A DNA stretch of 64,000 bases, taken from contig OZ245940.1 of NCBI GenBank assembly GCA_965230045.1, forward strand, positions 3,038,001 through 3,102,000, read 5' to 3'. The stretch comes from G963662905 sp965230045. GTDB taxonomy: Bacteria; Bacteroidota; Bacteroidia; Bacteroidales; WRLA01. Position numbers and translations under genes: made by a program. Positions 16,703 through 26,900 of this stretch are shown here, one piece after another. How positions within the stretch are numbered: the first letter of the stretch is position 1; each line of letters opens with the position of its first letter. The notes under the pieces were generated by a model that saw only the letters and a list, made by a program, of their open reading frames with translations, made no database searches and was not told the origin of the DNA.

Positions 16703-16828
16703 GTAATGGTTAATGGTTAATGGTTAATGGTTAATGGTTAATGGTTAATGGGTAATGGTTAATGGGTAATGGTTAATGGTTAATGGTTAATGGGGAATGG
16801 TTAATGGGTAATGGTTAATTGTTAATGA
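16703..16828. repeat. Tandem heptamer array 2 (about 18 units of 7 bp)
   Basis: Units are TTAATGG, GTAATGG and one GGAATGG, with two decayed units at the end. Inverted units (AACCATT) continue in 16850-16880. The array starts two bases after the S23-family stop codon. Confidence 0.93.
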
Positions 16829-16887
16829 TTTATGAAAGCTTCCAATTAATAATTAACCATTGATAATTAACCATTGATAATCAATAA

Positions 16888-17607
16888 TCATCCGATTACA
16901 TTAATCAACTTCCCTCCCTGCAAAACCGGAACTACCGGACAGGAATCCATTTGAAAAGTGTATTCTAGCACATCATCAACACCGAGGTGCTTTAAACGAT
17001 GACGGTGCATTGCTTTTTCCACATAGGCCAGTGGGTCGGTTTTGCCTGTTTTCCACAAATCCAGGGCTGCTTCTGCAGAATCGCACTGATTTTCAAAACC
17101 TTCCATTCCCAGAAGACGTTCGCATAGAGCTCCGGCAAAGAAAGCATCTTCGAGACTGAATTTATTTTTCCAGCCGGCACAAAGAATAAGGACATCCTCG
17201 GTTTGCCGGCAGAGCCATTCCGATAAAGCACTGATATTCAAGAATGAACCAACAATTACCTTTCCCTGATTACGGGTTATTTCTATAGCATGCGTACCAT
17301 TGGTTGTGCTGTAGGCTATTGATTTTCCAATTATTTCTTCCTGCATAAAATCAAAAGCAGAATTACCATAATCAGCAAAATCCAGTATTTTCCCATCCCT
17401 CTCGCAGGCAACAGGATACCCAAGGGCTTTGTATTCTTTCACTTTTTCAATGCTTGAAACCGGAATAATGCTCTCAACCCCATGCTGAAAAGCAGCGCAA
17501 AAGGACGTTGTGGCACGAAGTATGTCCACCACAACAATATTCAGATTATCGCGCAAAATCCTGTGTTCGAACAATGCAGGAGAAAAACAGACTTCAATTT
17601 TTTTCAT
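16888..17607 (-). CDS. comB: 2-phosphosulfolactate phosphatase (ComB)
   Basis: The 239-residue protein carries the ComB signatures: VVVDILRATTSFCAAF near the N-terminus, YSTTNGTHAIE in the middle and LILCAGWKNKFSLEDAFFAGAL later. ComB is an Mg-dependent phosphatase giving sulfolactate, in coenzyme M synthesis in archaea; in bacteria it is linked to sulfolactate or has an unknown substrate. I use the ATG at 17607, 20 bases after the histidine kinase stop codon, so it is likely the last gene of a three-gene operon. No other coenzyme M genes are nearby, so its substrate here is uncertain. Confidence 0.85.
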   Translation of the reverse strand: MKKIEVCFSPALFEHRILRDNLNIVVVDILRATTSFCAAFQHGVESIIPVSSIEKVKEYKALGYPVACERDGKILDFADYGNSAFDFMQEEIIGKSIAYSTTNGTHAIEITRNQGKVIVGSFLNISALSEWLCRQTEDVLILCAGWKNKFSLEDAFFAGALCERLLGMEGFENQCDSAEAALDLWKTGKTDPLAYVEKAMHRHRLKHLGVDDVLEYTFQMDSCPVVPVLQGGKLINVIG

Positions 17608-17627
17608 AAGGAATGGTTTCGGGAAGA

Positions 17628-18845
17628 TCAAAACGATTCCGCTTTCTCAAAGATCACGATAAAAGTAGCGCCATCTCCGGGTTTGGATTCGCACCATACT
17701 TCGCCTTTCATGGCTTCAACATATTTTTTAACGATAGACAGGCCCAGTCCGGTAGATTTCTCTCCGCCCGTTGGCTGGGCGCTCAGCTTTTGGTAACGTG
17801 TAAACAAAATTTTCATGTCCCGTGGTGCAATTCCCGGACCTTCATCGCGCACTTCAAAGCGGATAAACCCTTTATATTCAAATAGTTTAATATAAATATT
17901 AGCTCCTTGCGGAGAAAACTTCACTGCATTGGAAATCAGATTTTCAAAAATTTGGGCGGTATAACTTTTATCTACTTCCGCATGAAGCGATTCCGTAATT
18001 AAAATTATACTGATTTTCTTACGGTTGGCCACTTCTCTAAAATGCTGGTGCACTTCTTTCAGGATGGCAGATAAGTCATGACGGGCTGTATCCAGCTTCA
18101 CCTCTTTCTTTTCAATAACCTGATTATCAAGTATTTTATTAATGATGTCGCTCATACGGCTCACCGAGCTGTTCATCAGTTTAATATACTCTTGCTGATC
18201 AACGCTAAGTGTTTCCATTTCGCCCTGCATCATTTCGATAGCACACCTATTGCTTGTAAGCGGGTTTCTCAGGTCATGCGCAACGACATCAATCAGGTAA
18301 TTTTTCTCCAAGTTTAGCTTTTTCAGTTCAATATTCTGCATTTGAAGCATCTGCTTCTGCTTTTCAATCTCATCTTTTTGTTTCTGAATTTCGCGATAAC
18401 TTGAGGCCAGTTTTTCCTCGAGTTCGTTCATATGCCGGATACGGCTGGTCAATGCACGGGTAATTCCGCGCACAATATTGATGTTTTCGTGGATCAACTG
18501 GTCAAAATCAGCTCTTTTCAGCTCAAGCAGCACCGAATTGTCCATACAGCTCACCGAAGCAGAGCGTTTTTCTTTATCAAAAAGGGCATATTCACCAAAA
18601 ATATCCCCTTCAAAAAGCTCACTGAACGTATAATCCCCATCGTGGATGCGCACGCGTCCCTCCTGAATGATGAACATACTTTCGCCTTCATCGTTTTTGC
18701 GGAATAAAGTAGTTCCTGCGCTTACTTCCCTACGGATCAGTTTTTCTGCAATAATCTCGAGGTTTCTTTCACTGGTTTGCTCAAAAATCAGTACATCCCG
18801 GAGAAAATCCAGGCGCCGGTCCAATATATCTTCTTTTAAGCTCAT
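17628..18845 (-). CDS. Histidine kinase with N-terminal cyclic-nucleotide-binding domain
   Basis: The 405-residue cytoplasmic kinase has a CRP-like cNMP domain at about 12-130 (FRKNDEGESMFIIQEGRVRI, EGDIFGEYALF), a coiled coil at 138-180, HisKA with phospho-accepting His190 in VVAHDLRNPLT, and an HATPase_c domain with FENLISNAVKFSP (N box), DEGPGIA (G1) and GLGLSIV (G2). It has no membrane helix or receiver, so it should sense a soluble ligand. Its ATG overlaps the stop of the EamA gene by 4 bases, and comB follows. The lone receiver at 14.7 kb is a possible but unproven partner. Confidence 0.9.
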   Translation of the reverse strand: MSLKEDILDRRLDFLRDVLIFEQTSERNLEIIAEKLIRREVSAGTTLFRKNDEGESMFIIQEGRVRIHDGDYTFSELFEGDIFGEYALFDKEKRSASVSCMDNSVLLELKRADFDQLIHENINIVRGITRALTSRIRHMNELEEKLASSYREIQKQKDEIEKQKQMLQMQNIELKKLNLEKNYLIDVVAHDLRNPLTSNRCAIEMMQGEMETLSVDQQEYIKLMNSSVSRMSDIINKILDNQVIEKKEVKLDTARHDLSAILKEVHQHFREVANRKKISIILITESLHAEVDKSYTAQIFENLISNAVKFSPQGANIYIKLFEYKGFIRFEVRDEGPGIAPRDMKILFTRYQKLSAQPTGGEKSTGLGLSIVKKYVEAMKGEVWCESKPGDGATFIVIFEKAESF

Positions 18846-19792
18846 TTGCTTTTTTTTCGTGCCCTGATGTTACCAAGGTTCAGATTGATGATGCTGAATA
18901 TCATTATTATAGCTGCGATCCATTGTACCGTTCCAAGCTTGACCTGATTAAAAAAGTAATCAAAGATTATAGCCGAAATTGGAAAAAACAACTCACAAAT
19001 TGTTGCTACAATTGCTTTAACCTTATTTAAACCAAAATAATAAAGAAATATTGCCCCGGAGCCGGTTGTAAGGCCAATAATCAGAAAGATCAGCATATGG
19101 GTGCTATTTACATCGGCAATACTAGAGAAACCACCTATTATAAACACATAAACCAGCATGATCAAACTGGTAAGTCCATACCGCCAAAAAGTAGCTGTCT
19201 GAAAAGCAATCCCTTCAAGCGCTTTTTTGGAAAGAACGGTGGAGCTGCCAAACGAAAAAGCGGCCAAAAGGGCAAACAAAGCAGCATAAATGGTGTTGGC
19301 TCCTGTATCAAGATTAGGCACATGCAGGCCAAATGTCATAAAATAACCTGAGATGATTGCCAAAGCAGCCCATAAAAGAAAATTTTGACGCAATTTTTCT
19401 TTCAGAAACAATGCAGCCAATGATATTGCAAAAACAGGCTGCAGCTTCTGCAACAAAACGACAATAGTAAGGTGTTGGAAATTCACTAAAAACAATGCCT
19501 TGACAATAGCCAAAGTTCCTGCTGCACCGCCGGCCAAAGCTATTAGAAATAAAACAATCCACTGTTTTCTGGTAAATTGTGCCGATTTTTTCCATGATTT
19601 CCACAAAAAAGGCTGCATCAATACAAAAGGCAGGGCATGCAGGATTAGCACAACAAAGCCAACATCCAGCGAAAAAAGCCGCGGCGTGAGCACAACACCG
19701 TCGAGCCCCCACAAAATAGCTGCTGTACTGATGGCGCTTGCACCGATAATTATATTCCGAATGGATGAGTTTCCTGTTTGCATATTCTTCAT
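18842..19792 (-). CDS. EamA/DMT-family transporter
   Basis: The 316-residue inner-membrane protein has ten predicted helices in two EamA halves (about 20-150 and 165-305), with the usual VKALFLVNFQHLTIVVLLQ and GLNKVKAIVATICELFFP helix pairs at the end of each half. DMT exporters carry small metabolites or amino acids; no substrate can be read from the sequence. It is the first gene of the EamA-kinase-comB operon, with a 4-base overlap into the kinase. It is divergent from the radical SAM gene. Confidence 0.87.
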   Translation of the reverse strand: MKNMQTGNSSIRNIIIGASAISTAAILWGLDGVVLTPRLFSLDVGFVVLILHALPFVLMQPFLWKSWKKSAQFTRKQWIVLFLIALAGGAAGTLAIVKALFLVNFQHLTIVVLLQKLQPVFAISLAALFLKEKLRQNFLLWAALAIISGYFMTFGLHVPNLDTGANTIYAALFALLAAFSFGSSTVLSKKALEGIAFQTATFWRYGLTSLIMLVYVFIIGGFSSIADVNSTHMLIFLIIGLTTGSGAIFLYYFGLNKVKAIVATICELFFPISAIIFDYFFNQVKLGTVQWIAAIIMIFSIINLNLGNIRARKKSK

Positions 19793-19926
19793 TGTGGCAA
19801 ATATAGGAAGTTGCGCGCAGCTGATTGCAAAAATCCGACAAATTTAAAACCCAGACTATAAGTAAAGCTCATGCAACTTTGAATTTTGCAATAATATGCC
19901 CACCTTTACAAAATGAAAACCAACTT

Positions 19927-20949
19927 ATGATGGAAGCTTTACACTGGATCGCAAAGGAAAATTGGAGAATTGAATGTATTTTATGCCCTCACTATTGCAA
20001 GTTAAGCAACGGACAATCCGGAATTTGCAAAGTTCGAAAGAACATTAACGGGAAACTTCACAGCCTGAATTTTGCTCAAATTAGCGCCCTTAACAGTGAT
20101 CCGATTGAAAAAAAGCCACTTTATCATTTCTACCCCGGTAGCCGGATTCTTTCAGTTGGTTCATGGGGATGCAATATGAGCTGCAATTTTTGTCAGAACT
20201 GGGAAATATCGCAAAATCCTGTGCCAAAAACGACAAAAACACGACTCAGTCCTACAGGCTTAGTTGCAGAAGCCAACAAAATACCGGGCAATATTGGCTT
20301 GGCTTTTACTTATAACGAACCCACTGTTTTTTTTGAGTATATGCTCGAAAGCGCCCAGTTGGCTGCTTCCAGTGGTCTCAAAAATGTCATGGTAAGCAAT
20401 GGATATATCAATCCAAAACCGCTGGACGAACTCCTGCCCTGCATACATGCCTTTAATATTGATTTAAAAGCATTTAATGATGATTTTTATCGAAAAAATG
20501 CCGGAGCTGCAATGCAAGCGGTTTTGGGCAGCCTGCGCATTATTGCTGCCTCGGGCCGACATCTGGAAATCACTTTCCTGATCATTCCGGGTCTGAATGA
20601 TAATTTTCAGGAATTTGAAAAAATGCTTGATTTTATCCGCAACTATTGTGGAATTAATACGGTGCTGCACCTAAGCAGGTATTTTCCACGGTATAAGCAA
20701 GAAAGAACGCTAACACCAGCTTCAACACTCAACGATTTTTACTACAGGGCAAAAGAAGCCCTTAATTTCGTTTATGCAGGCAACTTTTATCATCCTGAAT
20801 CGGTCAAAACACTATGCCCCAAATGTGGCGCATTATTGATTGACCGCTCCGCAAAAGGCCATGAAATCTGTCAAGCCAAAATTGAAGGTCATGATTATTA
20901 TCGTTTAGAATGCAGCAATTGTGGTTTCAAACTCAACGAAGCTATTTAA
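19927..20949 (+). CDS. amrS: AmrS-like radical SAM enzyme (AmmeMemoRadiSam family)
   Basis: I start at the ATG at 19927 (340 residues); a frame open from 19825 lacks family-like sequence. The radical SAM motif CNMSCNFCQ sits near residue 84, preceded by CILCPHYCKLSNGQSGIC, a second Cys-rich patch seen in this family. The barrel continues through FTYNEPTVFFEY and VSNGYINPKPL. The C-terminus has a four-cysteine zinc-ribbon-like pair (CPKCG and CSNCG). The enzyme is the radical SAM member of the AMMECR1/MEMO1/radical SAM trio, function unknown in most bacteria. Neither partner gene is in the window. Confidence 0.85.
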   Translation: MMEALHWIAKENWRIECILCPHYCKLSNGQSGICKVRKNINGKLHSLNFAQISALNSDPIEKKPLYHFYPGSRILSVGSWGCNMSCNFCQNWEISQNPVPKTTKTRLSPTGLVAEANKIPGNIGLAFTYNEPTVFFEYMLESAQLAASSGLKNVMVSNGYINPKPLDELLPCIHAFNIDLKAFNDDFYRKNAGAAMQAVLGSLRIIAASGRHLEITFLIIPGLNDNFQEFEKMLDFIRNYCGINTVLHLSRYFPRYKQERTLTPASTLNDFYYRAKEALNFVYAGNFYHPESVKTLCPKCGALLIDRSAKGHEICQAKIEGHDYYRLECSNCGFKLNEAI

Positions 20950-20970
20950 TGAAATATCGTAAAAATTTAC

Positions 20971-20978
20971 TACCTTTG
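20971..20978 (+). promoter_or_regulatory. -7 box immediately before the adhesin gene
   Basis: TACCTTTG fits TAnnTTTG and ends only 5 bases before the adhesin ATG at 20984. If used, transcription would begin on or next to the start codon, giving a leaderless message. A -33 element is not clear. Confidence 0.45.
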
Positions 20979-20983
20979 TATAA

Positions 20984-23900
20984 ATGCTTGATAACAAGAT
21001 ATTAATAAAAATATTTTTCATTTTCATTCTCCTAAGCAGCTGTTTTTTAGCTGTCGGTGCAGATGATGAAGATTTTTATGCATCCCCTAAAACAGGCATC
21101 TATTTCATTGAAAATAAAGGACAATGGCATGAGGATGTACTTTTTAAAGCGCAATTGGCGGATCATCTCAGCGTTTTTTTTGAAGCCGATGGATGGACGA
21201 TCAGTATTTTGGACCCGGAAGATATCAAGCATTCACATGCGCATCACAACGATCATGAGCACCACCATGATTGCCAAATTCATGGACATGCCTTAAAAGT
21301 CAAACTCCTTGATAATGAAAGTGCGATGGTCAGCGGGCAAGGCCAGAAACCATTGATCAGCAATTTTTTCACCGGAAACACGCATAGCAACAGCTCAGGC
21401 GTGCGCTCTTTTTCCGAAATTCTCTATGAAAACGCATGGCCCGGCATCGACCTCAGGTTTTATACCAGCGAAGGTCAGCGCCTGAAATATGAATTCATTA
21501 TAAATGAAAATGCTGATTACAAGCAGATTCAACTGCAATATAAAGGACAGGACGATCTGAAAATTGAGCACGGCCATCTTATTATCGGGACAAGTCTTGA
21601 TGAAATCAGTGAATTAAGCCCGGTAGCATGGAAAACCAAGGATGGCCAGCAAGATTATATCCAGTGCGAATTTCGGCTAGATCAAAATATTCTCAGTTTT
21701 GCACCCAAAGGAATCAAAAAAGGAGAAGCTTTTATCATTGATCCCGAATTGATTTTTTCTACCTATACCGGTTCTCTGAGTGATAATTGGGGTTTCAGTG
21801 CCACGGACGACCTCGAAGGCAATGTTTATTCGGGCGGTATCGTGAGCGGCCCGGGTTATCCGGTCAGCCCGGGTGCTTTCCAGCAGGACTTTGGCGGCAA
21901 CTGGGATATTGCCATTATCAAATACAATCCCACAGGCACAGAGCGACTCTATGCAACTTATTTAGGCGGAACTTATGCCGATCTGCCCCACAGCCTTGTA
22001 GTAAATCAAAACAATGAACTTTTAATTTTTGGCACAACCGGATCGCCCGATTTTCCAACTACAAATAATGCCTGGGACAACAGTTTTAATGGAGGCACCA
22101 GCATTTATTACGATGGCGTCCTGAGCTTTCCGCAGGGTGTCGATCTTTTTGTGGCCTGCCTGAGCAGTGACGGCAGCATGCTGGTTCATTCTACATTCAT
22201 CGGCGGCAGCGAGAATGACGGCCTTAATTACCGTAGTCGTTACGCTCCCTACCTGATGCATGGAAACGACAGCCTGTACTATAATTATGGTGATGGCGCC
22301 AGAGGAGAAATTATTACGGATGATCAAAACAATGTTTATATAGGTTCCTGCACTTTTTCGGACGATTTTCCTGTTACGGCAAATGCCTTCCAGACATCAA
22401 ACAATGGACTACAGGAAGGCGTGGCTTTTCGTCTGGACCCTGCTTTGAGTCAGCTGGTATGGAGCTCTTACATTGGTGGCAGCCTGGATGATGCGGTTTA
22501 TTCCGTAGATATTGATAGCGAGGGCAGGTTATATGCCTCCGGCGGAACTGTTTCGCAGGATTTTCCAATGACTTCCAATGCCTGGCAAAGCAGTTTTCAG
22601 GGCGGCAGCACCGATGCTTTTGTTTGTGCCTTTAGTGCGGATGGCAGTTCTTTAAGTGGATCAACTTATTATGGCAGCGATGCTTATGATCAAGCATATT
22701 TTGTGCGCTGCAGTCGTGATGATGATGTTTTTATTTATGGACAAACCGCAGCGCAGGCTTCCCAATTGATTATCAACAATCCTCCCTACGCGCAGCAAAA
22801 CAGCGGCCAGTTTATCGCAAAATTTCCTTCAAGCATGGATCAGATTTCCTGGTCCACTGTTTTCGGAACAGGCAGCGGAACTCCCAATATCAGTCCAACA
22901 GCTTTTGGTATTGATATGTGCAACCGTATTTATGTTTCCGGCTGGGGAAGAATATGGGGCAATTATACGATAAACGGCCATCATTATGCCTGGGGCGATG
23001 ATTTTGGGACGGTTGGCATGGAAATCACACCCGATGCTGCTCAAAGCACAACGGACGGTCAGGATTTCTATATCGCTGTATTTGAAGAGGATATGAATGG
23101 AATTTCCTACGGAACCTATTTTGGGGAACTTCATTACAGTTCTTGTTATTACAGTGGCCACGATCACGTGGACGGCGGTACCAGCAGATTTGATAAAAGA
23201 GGCTATATCTACCAATCGGTTTGTGCAAGCTGTGGAAACTGCCAGCAATTCCCAACATGGCCCAATCCGGGCGCATGGTCAAATACAAATAATGGCGGAA
23301 ACTGCAATAATGCCGTTTTTAAGATCCATGTGCAGTCCGATTTTGCTTTGGCTGACTTCAAGCAACCGGCACCCGGCTGCTCAGCATATATCGTTGAATT
23401 TGAAAACCTGGGGCAAGGAAGCAGTTTCGAATGGAATTTTGGTGATCCCTCATCAGGAAGCGCCAATACTTCCACCGAAGAAAATCCCGTGCATACTTAT
23501 AACCAGCCCGGAATTTTCAGCGTGCAGCTGATCGCTCATATGCTTAATGGATGCTACCCAACAGACACCATTATCCGCAACGTACTGGTAATGAGCGACA
23601 CCTCATACTATTTGCCCGATACAGCCATTTGCAGCGGATCACCCATCCAAATAGGAATTGAGCCTGTACCCGACACTGGCATCCATTATCACTGGAATCC
23701 AACAAACGGGCTGAGCGACAGCACTATTGCCAATCCCATTGCCTCGCCCGGGCAAAGCACACTTTATACCCTTATCGTTTCCAATGGCTTTTGTGCCGAT
23801 ACAATACGCCAATGGGTTTATGTTTCGGAGCAATATGCCTGGGGTGGGCCGGACACCGTAATTTGCCATGAAAGCTGGGAACTGATTGCCCAAGCCCTGC

Positions 23901-26900
23901 CCCCACCCGATTATTTCCTTTGGTCTTCCAATCCGGCTTTTTCCGATACGCTCAATAATTATCCCGATGACAGTACCGCTTTAGTAAGCGTGGTAAACAG
24001 CCAGTCTTTTTACCTCAAAGTAGGCAGCCCGGAAGGATGTGTTGTTTTTGACACCGTAACCATAACTTCCTCACAGGCAGCAAGTGACTTGGCTTCCGAT
24101 ACCAGCATTTGCCGTGGCGACAGTATTCATTTGCAGGTCAATATCACTTCTACAAGCGGTATTGAATCGATTATCTGGCAACCAGATTCACTGATTATCA
24201 GTGGTCAGGGAACAGAAAACATCCTGATTAAAGCGCCACTGGATTTTGTGCTTCATCTGCATATGACCGATTCCATTGGGTGCAGCTTTACTGACAGCAT
24301 GGCCGTCCATACTTTTTATCCTTCCGGAAAGCTGGAGCTGAAAAACGTCAGTTGTTACGGTCAGTGCGATGGGACAATTGAATTATTTCCCTATGGAGGA
24401 CTGGCTCCCTATCAGTTTCAATGGTCGAATGGTGATACCACTGCAATTGCCGACAGTTTATGTGCCGGGACGCATTCGGTTATTATCAATGATGCGGCAG
24501 GATGCAGCCAAAGCCATAGCTACGAAATCAATGAACCTCTGCCCTATTTCATTATTTCCTCCATAAGCGCTCCTGGCTGCTTTGGAAAACCCGACGGAAA
24601 AATCCAGGTGGATGTCAGTGGCGCCACTCCTCCTTATACCTATTTGTGGTCAAATGGCGCAAGCGGTCATGTCATTGATAATTTGTTGCCAGGAATTTAT
24701 GAGCTGACGATTTCAGATTCACTCAATTGCGATACAACTTTAAGTTTTGAAGTGGAGCAGGCCGGACTTTTCCTGATTACAGACAGCCTGCACCCGCCCC
24801 GATGCGCTTACAGCAATGATGGTTTTATCACTGTAAATGTCAGTGGTTCACGGCCACCTTATCGGTATTTCTGGGATGGAGTTGAAGGAATGGATTCGAT
24901 AGGCGGCCTGAATGGCGGAACATATGAGCTTCATATTGTCGATGAGGGAAATTGCGATACTACGCTATTCTTTGAGCTGGAAGCGCCCGAAGCATATCAA
25001 ATTGAAGCGCAAATTCAGGATGTAGCCTGCTATGGTGATTCTAGCGGGAGCATACAACTCGAGCTTAGCGGAGGAACTGCACCCTACGAAATTGAATGGC
25101 AGCATGGCGAAAGCGGCAGTTATACCGGCAATTTGCCTGCCGGAATGTATCAAGCGGTTCTCAGTGATGCAAACGACTGCGACACAGTTCTTTGGTTTGA
25201 AATCCTGCAAGCCGACAGCATTTGGCTTGAAGCCGATATCACAAATGTATCCTGTTTTGGCCTGAATGATGCAGCCATAAGCGTTCGCACACATGGAGGA
25301 ACACAACCTTACTCCTACCTCTGGGGCGGTGGTGAAACGGATTCGGTGCTAAACAACATCCCGGCAGGTACTTACAGCCTTTTGTTGCGTGATCAAAATG
25401 AATGCACGATTGAAGAAAACTGGTTTATTCAACAGCCGGAAAAATTTAATATTCAATCAGTTATTAAAAATCCATCCTGTAACGGCAGCAACGATGGCAG
25501 CATCAATATTGAAGCATCGGGCGGAACGCCACCATACCAATATTTATGGTCCAATGGAGAAAGCAGCGCCGAAATCAACAATTTACTGGCCGGATCTTAC
25601 GAATTGCAGCTCAGCGATGCCAATAATTGCGATACAAGCCTGCTTTTTGTGCTCACGGATCCGGAAATAATAAACCTTACGGCAGAAATCGAAGAGGTAC
25701 ACTGTTTTGGAGGCAGTGACGGCCGTATTGAAATTCATGCGCAGGGCGGCACAAAACCATATACTTTCCTATGGACGAATGGCAGCACAGACAGCATAGC
25801 ATCAGGTCTCACGGCCGGTTTTCATGAGCTTTTGCTGAAGGATGCCCATGATTGCGACACAATATTTGAATTTGAAATTCACCAACCTCAAACGCCCATT
25901 ACGTTGGAGACAGAAATAACAGATTGCATCTGCTTTGGCGATGAAAGCGGCAGCATCACTACCACTGTCAGCGGAGGAAGCCCTCCCTATACCTTTGAAT
26001 GGTCGAACGGCGAAACCGGCAGCAATATCAGCAATTTATCCGCTGGCAGCTACAGCTTGAGCATCAGGGATGCACAGGACTGTGATACCGCTTTCTTTTT
26101 CGAAATTGGCCAGCCAGAAGAAATCATCATAAACGCAAGTATCAGTGATGCAAGTTGCTATTCAGGCACTAAGGATGGCAGCATTGAAACACAAATAAGC
26201 GGTGGGCATCCGCCTTATCATTTTCTGTGGTCAACAGGTTCGGAAAGTCAGGATATCCGGGATCTCCCCCCTGGGAATTACCAGCTTAGCATAACAGATT
26301 CGGCTCATTGTGTGCAAGCAGCTGATTTTTATGTTGGTTCACCCGATTCTATTCGTTTCAATGCCGATATCGTATCGGTCCGCTGCTATGGCGATGAAGA
26401 TGGTGCTATATATTTGAATCCTATTGGCGGAACGGAGCCCTACAGCATCATTTGGGATGACGGCAGCACAGGAACGGAACTGCTTTTGTGCAAGGCAGGC
26501 ATGTACAGTGCCGAACTCACCGATAAAAACGGCTGCAATGCACTGGAGAGCTTTCTGGTAAGCCAACCCAACAAGCTTTTGCTTGATTTTGATATTGAGC
26601 CGGTTATCTGTATCGGACGATCCAATGGCAAGATAGAAAGCCACGTAGATGGAGGCATTGAGCCCTATAGCTATCTATGGAACAATGGCAGCATTGAAGC
26701 TGATTTGTTTGATATTCCTACCGGTACCTACAATCTCATTGTAAGTGATAATAATTCCTGTCAAATTGAAAAAGAGATTTATTTACCGGAAGAAGGATGT
26801 CCGCTAACAATTCCAAATGTTATAACACCTAATGGAGATGGATATAATGATTACTTCAAGATAATAAACATCCAATATTATCCGGGAAATAAATTATTGA

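Noticed and set aside
16147..16828. CRISPR array or diversity-generating retroelement
   Set aside because: The 7-bp units have no spacers, and no reverse transcriptase, TR/VR pair or Cas gene is near; Avd-like S23 alone is not a DGR.
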